Assembly: GCA_043769645.1 (NCBI GenBank) | Contig: JAYVJC010000019.1 | Span: 1-10,947 of the forward strand | Source: JAYUDN01 sp043769645 | GTDB taxonomy: Bacteria; Patescibacteriota; Gracilibacteria; BD1-5; UBA2023 | Direction of reading: 5' to 3' | DNA: 10,947 nucleotides | Shown here: in pieces, positions 1 through 7,199 of the stretch | Position numbering within the stretch: the stretch's first letter is position 1 | Layout: every line of letters starts with the position of its first letter | Notes under the pieces: generated by a model | Database searches by the model: none | Seen by the model: the letters and a program-made list of their open reading frames with translations, nothing else | Told to the model about the DNA's origin: nothing | Program-made: the position numbers and the translations under genes

Positions 1-996
1 AGACTCAATACCGTCAAATCAGAGAAAAAAGAGCTATCTACCTCACTCGAATCAGGACTAAATGGAGAAAAAATCAAGATAAATCTCGAAAATATCAGTA
101 TCAAAGATCTCGAAAAAATGAGAGACAGTAGTGTGATCAGTGATGCTCTCGCACTTACTGAGTGAGGGAAAGTACTTAATCCTGAGGATATAAACAATCT
201 AAGAGTTCGAGCGCAGGAAAATCTACTCGAACTCCGAACTATTGATCTTCTTGCCAGTACCAATAGTGATAGAAAAGATATTAAGGAAATCAAAAGTGTA
301 ATGGACTACTCAGAATACCCGATACCAGATTTTTCTGATAAGCAGAGGAGAATAGACGGGGGAATAGGCTCCATGAAGAAAATCCTCGAACTCAAGGGAT
401 GACTCGGTGCCTATATAGAAAAACGAGAGGAGGAGTTGACTCTTCAGGAACAAATCAAATGACTCAAAGGGCCTGATGCCTCTGAATTTTCCCGAAATGC
501 TCGGAAAAATCTGGAGTTTCTGAACTCAGTCGGGTTCTGAAATCTAGAGAATAAGCAGATTCTCACAAATACTATGGCAGCCATGAACGAGATCAATCCT
601 CCTTGAGCCAATAATGAGCCATTTATTGATCCCTCGCTCAATACAGGACTCAGTGAAGAGAGACAACGTGCCCTTCTCAATGCTCTGGTCCAGATAACTC
701 GCGTAGCCTATGATGCTCAACCTGAAGGACAATGAACTGAGTGGGAAAAGAGTAAAAAATGGATGTCAGGATGGAGAAATACGGACCTATCTGATACGAT
801 ACTGATGAGACGTATGATTACCTCCGATGGATGGAGAGATGCGGTAAAAAATGTCGCTAATGGGACAGAGAGTTCCCGATGGAACAAGGATGCGATAAAG
901 AGTAAGCTCTGAGGTAGTATTTCTCAAGAAAGTGAACTACCGAAAGTACCAACTTGAACCACGATGGCATGAGAACCAACTATGAAGGTTGGATAA
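1..996 (+). CDS. Hypothetical protein, 3' part of a TGA-rich gene (code 25)
   Basis: The frame is open from the first base of the window to a TAA at 994-996, giving about 331 residues of a protein whose start lies outside the window. Nine TGA triplets occur in frame (for example 163-165, 400-402, 460-462, 538-540, 604-606, 733-735, 910-912, 955-957 and 970-972). Read as glycine they leave a continuous sequence with the same codon preference as the rest of the window (CTC, GAA, ATC). The protein is hydrophilic, rich in Glu, Lys, Asn and Leu, and probably largely helical; no membrane segment, signal peptide or catalytic motif is visible in this part. A Trp-containing stretch (WMSGWRNTDL near residues 252-261) is the most distinctive piece. 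I do not recognise the family. A strong terminator follows immediately, so this is the last gene of its transcript. The gene is secure under code 25; its function is unknown. Confidence 0.8.
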
Positions 997-1003
997 TACC
1001 ATC

Positions 1004-1030
1004 AAAACCTCCACTCTCAGGAGGTTTTTT
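1004..1030 (+). terminator. Rho-independent terminator after the first gene
   Basis: A perfect 9-bp stem (AAAACCTCC at 1004-1012 with GGAGGTTTT at 1020-1028) closes a 7-base loop and runs into six T residues at 1025-1030. It starts 7 bases after the TAA stop at 994-996, the classic position and form of an intrinsic terminator on the plus strand. Confidence 0.85.
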
Positions 1031-1052
1031 ATTTTTCTCGATGAAATAAAAA

Positions 1053-1088
1053 AGATTCCTCTCCCGAGAACTCGGGATCGGAATGACA
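1053..1088. repeat. Partial copy of the dispersed inverted-repeat element
   Basis: The stretch carries GATTCCTC at its left and TCGGAATGACA at its right, the same right-arm landmarks as the longer elements at 1135-1242 and 6956-7045. Between them is a small hairpin, TCCCGAG at 1062-1068 with CTCGGGA at 1071-1077. It looks like a truncated or minimal copy of the family. Confidence 0.5.
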
Positions 1089-1134
1089 AACTGACTGTAA
1101 TCCCAAGTGACTTGAGAGATCTCCTTGTCTTCTG

Positions 1135-1242
1135 TGTCATCCCGAGGCACTCGAGGGATCCCTTTATTTACCTATTAAAGCTTTATTATAGGATAGGGAT
1201 TCCTCCACTTCGCTCCCTACGGTCGCTACGGTCGGAATGACA
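1135..1242. repeat. MITE-like inverted-repeat element, copy A
   Basis: The element begins TGTCATCCCGA and ends TCGGAATGACA, an imperfect terminal inverted repeat. Inside, the left arm (GGGATCCCTTT) is complementary to the right arm (GGGATTCCTCC region), so the whole can fold into one long imperfect hairpin. The first 31 bases match copy B at 6956-6986 in 30 of 31 positions. No transposase is encoded. Dispersed palindromes that look like this are familiar in many bacterial genomes and generate spurious small open frames; this one contains a short open frame that I do not regard as a gene. Confidence 0.7.
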
Positions 1243-1264
1243 ATGAACATCATCTCTATCCATT

Positions 1265-1298
1265 CCCCCCTGCCCCCCCCCCTTGAAAGGGGGGTTTT
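1265..1298 (+). repeat. C-run/G-run hairpin with C10 homopolymer
   Basis: Six C (1265-1270), TG, then ten C (1273-1282), TTGAAA, six G (1289-1294) and TTTT. The C and G runs can pair into a 6-bp stem with a 6-base loop followed by a short T run, so it could act as a weak terminator. It belongs with the other GC hairpins at 1331-1356 and inside the gene at 10439-10558. Confidence 0.55.
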
Positions 1299-1330
1299 CT
1301 GCTACTTCCACTCATTTCGGTCGAAAAAAT

Positions 1331-1356
1331 CCCCCTAACCCCCTTTATCAAGGGGG
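1331..1356. repeat. Short GC hairpin repeat
   Basis: CCCCCTT at 1339-1345 pairs perfectly with AAGGGGG at 1350-1356 around the loop TATC; a further C5 run precedes it at 1331-1335. The layout C-run, spacer, C-run, TATCA, G-run is the same as that seen at 10498-10524 within a coding region, suggesting one repeat family at both sites. Confidence 0.55.
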
Positions 1357-1380
1357 AATACGAATTCTTATCTATCCGCG

Positions 1381-1515
1381 CTCTCTCGTTTCCTATGTTT
1401 CTACCTTTTCTGTCTGCTACCATCTATCCGCTCCATCTGTCTCTATCCTTCCATCGTTTCTATCTTTTCTACCTTTCTACTCTTATACTCTTCTACCCTT
1501 CCCTCGTTTCTACCG
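1381..1515. repeat. Pyrimidine-rich low-complexity tract
   Basis: About 135 bases of almost pure C and T on the plus strand, built from degenerate TCTAYC/TCTATC-like units. It shares exact words with the second repeat region: TTCTACCTTTCTACTCTT at 1467-1484 recurs at 7160-7177, and TCCATCGTTTCTA at 1450-1462 recurs at 6931-6943. The open frame through it is low-complexity and I do not call it a gene. Confidence 0.6.
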
Positions 1516-1520
1516 TAAAT

Positions 1521-1579
1521 TAAAATCCCCTCTCTTTTCATTGGCTCATTAGGGTATAAAGCCAGGAGGGGGGATTTTA
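1521..1579. repeat. Long imperfect hairpin
   Basis: TAAAATCCCC at 1521-1530 is the exact reverse complement of GGGGATTTTA at 1570-1579. An inner stem, TGGCT at 1542-1546 with AGCCA at 1560-1564, lies between them. This could be a structured RNA element or a terminator-like repeat; no gene ends next to it, so a role as terminator is unsupported. Confidence 0.5.
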
Positions 1580-1650
1580 TATATACTGTTCTCTTCACGT
1601 TCAGTATATCTTTATGTTGGTCTACTACACTTTGGTCTGTTTTGGGAGGT

Positions 1651-1896
1651 ATGACCAGCTCACGTATTGATATTTATGGTTTATGATGGTACTTCCTTTT
1701 TGGAGGTACGATTTGCATAGGTATATTGGTATCTTGCTTTGGGGCTTGAGTACCTATGTGTATTTGTGGGTTCATCGGACAGGGGCATATACATTGCTGC
1801 GGTTGCTTCTGTCAAGATGAGGATGTTGGGTGAAGTCCAGCGTGTTATGGAGTAGACATATATATTAAATCATATTTAATTAGTTTTGTCAAATAA
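1651..1896 (+). CDS. Possible small Cys-rich membrane protein
   Basis: Under code 25 an 81-residue frame runs from ATG 1651 to TAA 1894-1896 with three in-frame TGA codons (1684-1686, 1747-1749, 1831-1833). The predicted product has one or two hydrophobic segments near residues 12-42 (beginning WYFLFGGTICIGILVSCFG) followed by a Cys/His-rich patch (HIHCCGCFC) and a glycine-rich tail. GGGAGG lies only one base before the ATG, too close for a normal ribosome binding site. A second frame, ATG 1614 to TAA 1866-1868 (84 residues, Trp- and Leu-rich, two TGA), is open over most of the same bases, and I cannot decide firmly between them. I prefer this frame because its composition is less biased toward Trp. 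It may also be non-coding. I recognise no family. Confidence 0.35.
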
Positions 1897-1955
1897 AATG
1901 ACTTCTTTTGTTTGCATTTCATCATAAATAGGTATGATATAGTGGACAAGAAAGA

Positions 1956-1961
1956 TATAAT
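1956..1961 (+). promoter_or_regulatory. Candidate -10 box for the 1984 gene
   Basis: A perfect TATAAT lies 22 bases before the ATG at 1984, which would give a leader of roughly 15 bases. No good -35 box sits at the usual distance. An alternative pair, TTTGCA at 1911-1916 and TATGAT at 1933-1938 with a 16-base spacer, is also possible. Confidence 0.4.
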
Positions 1962-1983
1962 ATCTTCTAATATCTATTTTCCT

Positions 1984-3681
1984 ATGCGTTTCGAACGAGT
2001 TCATATCGCCCTCCTTTCGGTTATGAGTATATTTACTGGGATGATCGCCCCCATTGTTATTATCGATACTCGGCCTATACCACTCCCTATGACCAATGCT
2101 CGAGAGCTCAGTGTCATCATACTCTTTTCCCTCGCTTTTATGTTCTATCTCGCGATGGAGCGCCGATGGAAACTCTACCATTTCTTATCTGCTGGTATCA
2201 CGATCCTCATAGGATGGGTGGCAGTAGAGTACTTTCTCTGAAATATGAGTGATATCCGAAGTGGTACTTTGGCTACAGGACTCGGATGGAGTTGGATATT
2301 TCTCGGGGTGGGGATACTAGGATTTTTTGTCCAGTGAAGAGAGTCATTCCGCACTATTGACTGAGACGAAAAGAGTATGTTTGATCATATCATAGCAGTT
2401 ATAGGTTCACTCATCCTTCTCGGACTTAGTGGAATTATTATATTTATCTCGCTCTATGGGGAAACACATACGAGAGAGATATCCATACTCGAAAGCTACT
2501 ACGGAACTGGTGGTATCTCGACGGGAACGGGATATACACTCTCCCCTCCATATAGTAAAGCTCCTGAGTTCCTCAGGTATGATCGGAAATCTAATATTCT
2601 CAGTTTTGTCGTCACAAGTCAAACTGGAAAAGTACTCGAATACTCGAGTGCTGAGCTTTCCAAGTCATCATATGATGAAATACACCCCGTATATATGAGT
2701 CGGGATCAAGTTATAGCGACTGCAAAAAAAGATGGTACTTCGCTTCTCCTCAAAGGAACGAGCGCATTCCTTATCGAAAAAGCCCTCTTCTCGGAAAACT
2801 CAGTTCTTGCAAAAAGTGGAAGTGGATGGATGCTCGCTTGAGACCATGGAACTCGCACAATCGAATCCAGTAAAGAAATTATGGATTTTCAAATCACCCC
2901 ATCGGGAGAGACGCTTACTTGGAGTACATTCGAAAAAGGAACGAGTACCATATGGAAAAATAGTGAGGCACTGCTCACGCTTTCCGGTCGTGTCGAAAAT
3001 ATTTCTTTATCGAAAAATGGGTATGACGTCATGGCCCTCGTACGAGTATGACGAAAGTATGCCATCTATAAAAATCCTACTCTTCTCATCTCGGATCTCG
3101 ATATCAATCCAAAAGAATCATACCATTCGAATGGTTCCTATTTTATATTTACAGAGAAAGATAGAAATAAGGTAAAAATCAACATCAATGGAGAATTTCT
3201 TCCTCGTGACTTCGAAGAAGTACGTCATATTTTTCTCGAGAAAAATGGGGGATCATATGCTTTTTTCGCTCGACCGGTTGGCGAAAGTAAGTGGTGTCTC
3301 TTCACTCGGTATAAGGGGAATATCTGCGGACTCTCGGGATATATGAATCCCGGCATCGGAGCTGATGGAGGTTCTATCTACTTTGCGGGACTCAAGAATA
3401 ACCTCTGGTCTCTCTATAGAAATACGGAAGTACTCGTCGAAAATACTGGATATGATAATCCGTCGATCATCAAAGATTACTTCTTCGCAGATACCACGAA
3501 TCCGAGAAAATATATTTTTTACCGCTTTGATGTTCTATCCAATACCTATACTATCATCAAAAATGGGAAACTCCTTGATGGGAAATGGGATGATGTCGGG
3601 CTCGAGGCTTCCTTCGGCTATGACGATACGGTGATCACGAGTGTGAAAAAAGATGGGAATTGGTATATAGTAGAATTGTAA
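1984..3681 (+). CDS. Membrane-anchored protein with propeller-like outer domain
   Basis: A 565-residue protein when five in-frame TGA codons (2239-2241, 2335-2337, 2362-2364, 2839-2841, 3049-3051) are read as Gly; it ends at TAA 3679-3681. Residues 7-27, 41-58, 64-85, 97-116 and 134-157 are hydrophobic, suggesting about five membrane helices. The remaining 400 residues are hydrophilic and beta-rich, with repeated short units such as ILSFVV, TSAFLIEKA, ENISLSKNGY, YAFFARP and KYIFYRFDV that resemble blades of a TolB/WD40-type propeller; this fold is my inference, not a match to a named family. ATG 1984 is chosen over the upstream TTG 1912 because it directly precedes the first hydrophobic helix and lies 22 bases after a TATAAT. 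No Shine-Dalgarno is visible; the context is TTTTCCTATG. It is convergent with the gene at 3780-4421. The role is unknown. Confidence 0.85.
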
Positions 3682-3708
3682 TACCTGCCCCCCTCATATT
3701 TAGATCTT

Positions 3709-3742
3709 ATCCCTCAATTAAAAGTATAATAGGGATTTTTTT
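3709..3742 (+). terminator. Terminator between convergent genes
   Basis: ATCCCT at 3709-3714 pairs with AGGGAT at 3731-3736, and an inner stem ATTA/TAAT (3717-3720 with 3727-3730) extends it around a 6-base loop with a 2-base bulge. Seven T residues (3736-3742) follow on the plus strand, so it serves the gene ending at 3681. On the minus strand there is no T run after the stem. Confidence 0.65.
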
Positions 3743-3779
3743 ACTTTGTTAATTTTGAGGTAAAAATAACACTATGAAA

Positions 3780-4421
3780 TTATTGTATTTGTGTATATTT
3801 TGGAAACTCACTTTCTTTTGTTAAAAATACCTTTAGTTGAGTTTTGCAGGTTGATGGTTTCGTTATTTCTTCAGGTACGCACGTTTGAAAAATAAATCTC
3901 TTCCTATCAGCGGACCACATACTTTTGATAATATTTCACTCAAGGACTATTTTTCCAGTTCTAGTATCGAGCATAAGCCAGGACCATCCTTCATATCTTC
4001 CGACTATCATCTCGAGATAATTTCCCGAGGGTGAGAGTTTAAGAAGTTCATAATCATAGAATCCGTTATATCAAGTCATCCAATCATTACGAGCTTTTAC
4101 CTGTATTCCTTCATGTCTATCCTTTTTCGTTTTTCTTGACCATGGACCAGATAGAATTCTTGTTTTATTTCAGATTTTTAAAGTTATCTTATCAGTCAGA
4201 TTTTTTTCATCTCGAGTATATACCGCAGACATATTTCCTTGTACTATTTTCGATTCCAAAAAAATTAAAACCCCACTTTTATTATCATATTTTGCTGAAG
4301 ACTCTGGTTGTATATATTCTGAGAATTCTTTAATAATCTGCTTATTGGTTGAATTCGATGTCCACGCGTACATTGATAATGGAAAAGATAGAAACGCAAT
4401 GAAGATAAATTTAGAGTACAT
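3780..4421 (-). CDS. Small secreted protein of unknown function
   Basis: A 213-residue protein starting at ATG 4421-4419 and ending at TAA 3782-3780, joined across three TGA codons (4172-4170, 4073-4071, 3938-3936) read as Gly. Residues 1-19 (MYSKFIFIAFLSFPLSMYA) form a convincing signal peptide, so the product is exported or anchored in the envelope. The mature part contains beta-type units with aromatic residues (YDYELLKLSPSGNYLEMIVG, then WLMLDTRTGK, then RKRFIFQTC) reminiscent of one or two WD40/TolB-like blades, and two Cys residues near the C-terminus that could form a disulfide. It lies 42 bases downstream of ychF on the same strand, perhaps co-transcribed, and converges on the membrane protein at 1984-3681, whose outer domain has a similar flavour. 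There is no clear Shine-Dalgarno. I do not recognise a named family. Confidence 0.75.
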
Positions 4422-4448
4422 ATATTCAAGGTTTATAGAGTTAATATT

Positions 4449-4458
4449 CCCCCCCCCC
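4449..4458. repeat. C10/G10 homopolymer tract
   Basis: Ten consecutive C on the plus strand (G on the coding, minus strand) lie in the 42-base gap between ychF and the downstream secreted-protein gene. Such tracts are prone to slippage; a second C10 lies at 1273-1282. Confidence 0.6.
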
Positions 4459-4463
4459 TATCT

Positions 4464-5552
4464 CTACGCTCCGAACTTAAAAAGCATGACATCTCCATCT
4501 TGGACGATATATTCCTTCCCTTCCATACGAACCTTTCCCTTCTCTCGGGCGCCACTCCATCCGCCTCATTCGACGAGATCCTTCCAGTTCACGGTATCCG
4601 CTTTGATGAATTTCTTCTGAAAGTCGGTGTGGATGACTCCGGCGGCTTCTGGTGCCGTCCATCCTTTATGGATGGTCCAGGCCCGCACTTCGGTCTCACC
4701 GGCGGTGAAGTAGTACTGAAGACCGAGGAGATCGTAACAGGTCTTGATAATCACATCCATCGGATTGAAATCGATCCCCATATCCGCAAGAAACATCTTC
4801 TTCTCCTCTTCCGAGAATTCGAGCATATCCATCTCGATCTTCGCAGAGACGGGAAGGACTGGTATGTGGGTATCAGTAATACCTGTAATTTCCCTCAGGG
4901 TGAACTCGGAAGTATTCACTTTATCTTCATCGACATTGACCGCGTAGACAAATGGCTTTGCCGTGAGGAGGTGAAGGTCCGCGATCGAGAGCTTCTCTTC
5001 ATCGGTCATCTCCATACGAGAAGCGATATTCCCACTTTCGAGGTGGGTTTTAAGACGGGTAAATATAGCTTCATTGGCTTTTGCTTCTTTGTCACCAGAT
5101 CGAACTTTTTTCATATTGTCCACGATTCGTTTATCGAGGGTTTCGAGATCCGCGATAATTAGCTCGGCATTGATGACTTCGATATCTCGCTTCGGATTGA
5201 CGGAGCCATTGACATGGTGGACGTTGGTATCATCAAAGTGACGTACGACCTGCAGGACCGCATCGACATTGCGGATATGAGAGAGAAATTTGTTTCCAAG
5301 TCACTCCCCTTTCGAGGCTCACTCAACTAAACCCGCTATATCAACGAATTCGACATGAGCGGGGACGATCTTAGCACCATTGACGACCAGCCGAATCTGC
5401 TCGAGACGTACGTCATTGACATTTACGATCCCAGTATTCGGTTCGATCGTACAGAATGGAAAATTAGCCGCTTCTGCAGCGTATGACTTCGTGAGTGCAT
5501 TGAACAGGGTTGACTTCCCGACATTGGGGAGTCCGACGATTCCGACTTGCAT
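4464..5552 (-). CDS. ychF: Obg-like ATPase / ribosome-binding GTPase YchF
   Basis: A 362-residue protein, the usual length of YchF, a ribosome-associated P-loop NTPase of the Obg family that prefers ATP. Visible motifs are the P-loop GLPNVGKST (residues 7-15), the switch region FPFCTIEPNTG (31-41), DIAGL (71-75) and NVDE (206-209) in place of the GTPase NKxD, which marks the YchF subfamily. The C-terminal TGS domain ends in the typical VQDGDVMLFKF. Three in-frame TGA codons (5321-5319, 5303-5301, 4568-4566) are read as Gly; the first two give G78 and G84 in the conserved GASKGEGLGNKF segment after DIAGL, where relatives have glycine, which is strong support for code 25. The stop is TAG 4466-4464. 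ATG 5552-5550 shares one base with the TAA of the upstream small membrane gene, implying translational coupling. Confidence 0.95.
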
Positions 5553-5785
5553 TAGTATTGGGTTTTTATGGTATTAAAGTTTGGCCTCGGAGTAGAATCC
5601 CCCTTGAGGATATGATAGACTCAGAATATGGTGATAACCAGGAGAAGTAAGAGATAGAATCGTGTCACCGGACGAAGATAGCTACTATACTGCATAAATC
5701 CCTTCAAATGAACAAGAACCACCGCAAGGTACGCAGAAAGTCCAATAATCACAAAGAGATAGATGCCGAGTATGAGAAATTTCAT
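5552..5785 (-). CDS. Small two-helix membrane protein coupled to ychF
   Basis: A 77-residue frame from ATG 5785-5783 to TAA 5554-5552, with one in-frame TGA (5623-5621) read as Gly. Two hydrophobic helices are evident, residues 3-27 (starting FLILGIYLFVIIGLSAYLAV) and 43-60 (FYLLLLVITIFGVYHIL), separated by a short polar loop; the tail is polar. Its stop overlaps the ychF start in a TAATG arrangement, so the two are probably translated together. An in-frame ATG at 5851-5849 would add 22 residues and lies 23 bases after a TATAAT box, the same geometry as the gene at 1984, so the true start may be there. The product resembles generic small membrane proteins and I assign no function. A hydrophilic open frame on the opposite strand (5708-5890) is the likely shadow. 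Confidence 0.6.
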
Positions 5786-5874
5786 AAACTTTCAAAAAAA
5801 GATTGGAGTGCCTTGGATAGTAAGCCTGATAAGACTAGTTCTGAAAAGCATCGTAAGAAATATACCTTTTCTAT

Positions 5875-5880
5875 ATTATA
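5875..5880 (-). promoter_or_regulatory. Candidate -10 box for the small membrane protein-ychF operon
   Basis: On the minus strand the sequence reads TATAAT, 23 bases before the possible ATG at 5851 and about 90 bases before the ATG at 5785. No convincing -35 box is visible 16-18 bases upstream. Confidence 0.4.
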
Positions 5881-5939
5881 TTTTCTCTGAACGAATACTT
5901 TAGTATAGTATGTATTTTCGAGAAAAAGCAACCCTAACT

Positions 5940-6734
5940 TTATGAAAGAAAAGACTCTATAGAAGTAGAAGCTCTATATCCAGACTGTATAAGCGCTTCT
6001 ACTTGAGTGAAATCATAGTAGTCGATATCGTAGCGTTCCGGTTTGATGAGGAGAACATTTTTTCGAGAAGCCAGTGAGTATTGTTCATTCTGTGCGAGTG
6101 CGATCGCGATCGTGTTCCGAAGTATGCTGTAGCCATTCACGATCATAGATCGTGCAAAGAGTTTCGAAAAAAAATCTTCATTTTTCTTCTTCTTTTCGAG
6201 TTTGATCTGAACCGATACGGCAATAGTAGCAATTTTCGGAAGGATACTGATCGGAAGATTCTCGACTAACCCTCCATCGACAAGGTTTCTCTTCCGGAAA
6301 GCATAGGGTGCAAATATACCAGGAATACTGATTGTCGCCCGAAGAGCATCGATGAGTTTTCCTTCTCGAAATATGATTTTTTCCCCGGTATCGATATCTG
6401 TTGCGATCATGGTCAGAGGAATTTTTGTATCTTCAAAACAGAGGGTTCAGACATACTGTTTAAGAAAGGCGACGATTTTTTCTCACTTCACGAATCCATG
6501 GATAAAATCGAGATCGATGAGTTTTAGTATCTTGATACTTTGTGCTATTTCTGTCATCTCTCTGCTCGAAAAACCAAGCGCATAGAAGGTAGCGATCACC
6601 GCACCCATACTCGTTCCTGATATCGCTTCAGGCAAAATCTCAAGTTCCTCAAGCCGTCGAATGACCCCAATATGAGCAAGTCATCTCGCAGCTCCGCCAC
6701 CGAGAGCTAGAGAAAATGGTTGAAACTTTTGCAT
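5940..6734 (-). CDS. Patatin-like phospholipase (RssA type)
   Basis: A 264-residue patatin-fold serine hydrolase, a family that cleaves acyl esters of lipids using a Ser-Asp dyad. The sequence shows the oxyanion-hole loop GGGAARG (residues 12-18), the nucleophile elbow GTSMG (40-44, catalytic Ser42) and the Asp motif DGG (153-155), in the correct order and spacing for compact bacterial members such as RssA. Three TGA codons (6683-6681, 6485-6483, 6449-6447) are read as Gly; the first supplies G18 of the oxyanion loop, a position fixed as Gly in the family. Start ATG 6734-6732 precedes the first beta strand directly and has no Shine-Dalgarno (context CTACCTATG). The stop is TAA 5942-5940. There is no signal peptide, so the enzyme is cytoplasmic or membrane-peripheral. 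The exact substrate cannot be told from sequence. It is divergent from the ABC-F gene across a 465-base repeat-filled gap. Confidence 0.92.
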
Positions 6735-6879
6735 AGGTAGTGTACTCAATATTACTTGCCTAAGAATATCACAATGCGCTCAGAAAACAAGGATTTTTTC
6801 AAAATAAGCATGGTATTATTCGTAAAAATCATGAAGTTCTATATAATGGCTCAAACTACTCTAGCATGCCGAGTAAAGT

Positions 6880-6912
6880 GATTCCTCCACTTCATTCCAC
6901 TTCACTTCATAC
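6880..6912. repeat. Fragment of the inverted-repeat element
   Basis: GATTCCTCCACTTC at 6880-6893 is identical to the right-arm sequence of copy A at 1198-1211, followed by degenerate CACTTCATT units. It lies just upstream of copy B. The interval 6735-6879 before it contains no gene I can support. Confidence 0.45.
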
Positions 6913-6955
6913 TGATCGGTTCGAAACCGTTCCATCGTTTCTAACTTTCTCTTGA

Positions 6956-7045
6956 TGTCATCCAGAGGCACTCGAGGGATCCCTTTGGTTCTGAAGCAAC
7001 TATTTTCAAAGAAAAAGGGATTCCTCCGCTCCGGTCGGAACGACA
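6956..7045. repeat. MITE-like inverted-repeat element, copy B
   Basis: It begins TGTCATCCAGA and ends TCGGAACGACA, imperfect terminal inverted repeats, and the first 31 bases match copy A (1135-1165) with one difference. The inner arms (GGGATCCCTTT and AAAGGGATTCC) are complementary, giving a long imperfect hairpin. The middle differs from copy A in length and sequence. No transposase is present. Confidence 0.7.
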
Positions 7046-7069
7046 ACCTGAAAAACTAAGCTTGAGTCT

Positions 7070-7113
7070 AGAAACTGGAAACACTCAACCCGAATCAAGA
7101 AACTGGAAACACT
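7070..7113. repeat. Two-copy direct repeat, 28-base period
   Basis: AGAAACTGGAAACACT occurs exactly at 7070-7085 and again at 7098-7113, separated by 12 bases. It lies between inverted-repeat copy B and the pyrimidine tract. Confidence 0.6.
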
Positions 7114-7130
7114 AAACTCTAAACTGACAA

Positions 7131-7199
7131 CTTTCCCTCTTCTCTACCGTCTCTGTCTCTTCTACCTTTCTACTCTTCTACCGTCTCTATCTCGCCTCT
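7131..7199. repeat. Pyrimidine-rich tract before the ABC-F start
   Basis: About 70 bases nearly all C and T, made of TCTACC/TCTCT-like units, abutting the ABC-F ATG. It includes an 18-base word (7160-7177) identical to 1467-1484. It would form the 5' leader of the ABC-F mRNA if transcription begins upstream; it contains no Shine-Dalgarno. Confidence 0.6.

Noticed and set aside
989..1552. Two small plus-strand open frames in the first gene-free region
   Set aside because: They are translations of the terminator, inverted repeat, GC hairpins and pyrimidine tract, with low-complexity products.
2239..3051. Interpreting TGA triplets as real stops, making these genes degraded pseudogenes
   Set aside because: The same frame resumes immediately after every TGA in all genes, conserved motifs span the TGAs, there are no frameshifts, and TAA/TAG alone mark gene ends.
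4500..5162. A 220-codon open frame on the plus strand
   Set aside because: It lies entirely antisense to ychF, whose motifs are unambiguous on the minus strand; the open frame is a codon-usage shadow.
5601..5612. TCCCCCTTGAGGAT-like text inside the small membrane protein resembling the GC hairpin repeat
   Set aside because: Only about a dozen bases match and no G-run partner or hairpin is present, so chance is sufficient.
5708..5890. A basic 60-residue open frame on the plus strand
   Set aside because: It is antisense to the small membrane protein; hydrophilic Lys-rich text is what the complement of hydrophobic codons produces, and it has no recognisable motif.
6916..6931. GGTTCGAAACC resembling a tRNA T-arm
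   Set aside because: No acceptor stem, anticodon arm or D-arm can be formed around it; no tRNA gene is visible in the window.
6831..6944. A 37-residue code-25 frame from ATG 6831 with a TATAAT just inside it
   Set aside because: It runs into repeat DNA, has no motif or start signal, and is short enough to be chance.
7070..7113. Possible CRISPR array
   Set aside because: Only two copies of a 16-base repeat with a 12-base gap, no palindromic repeat unit of usual length and no cas genes nearby.
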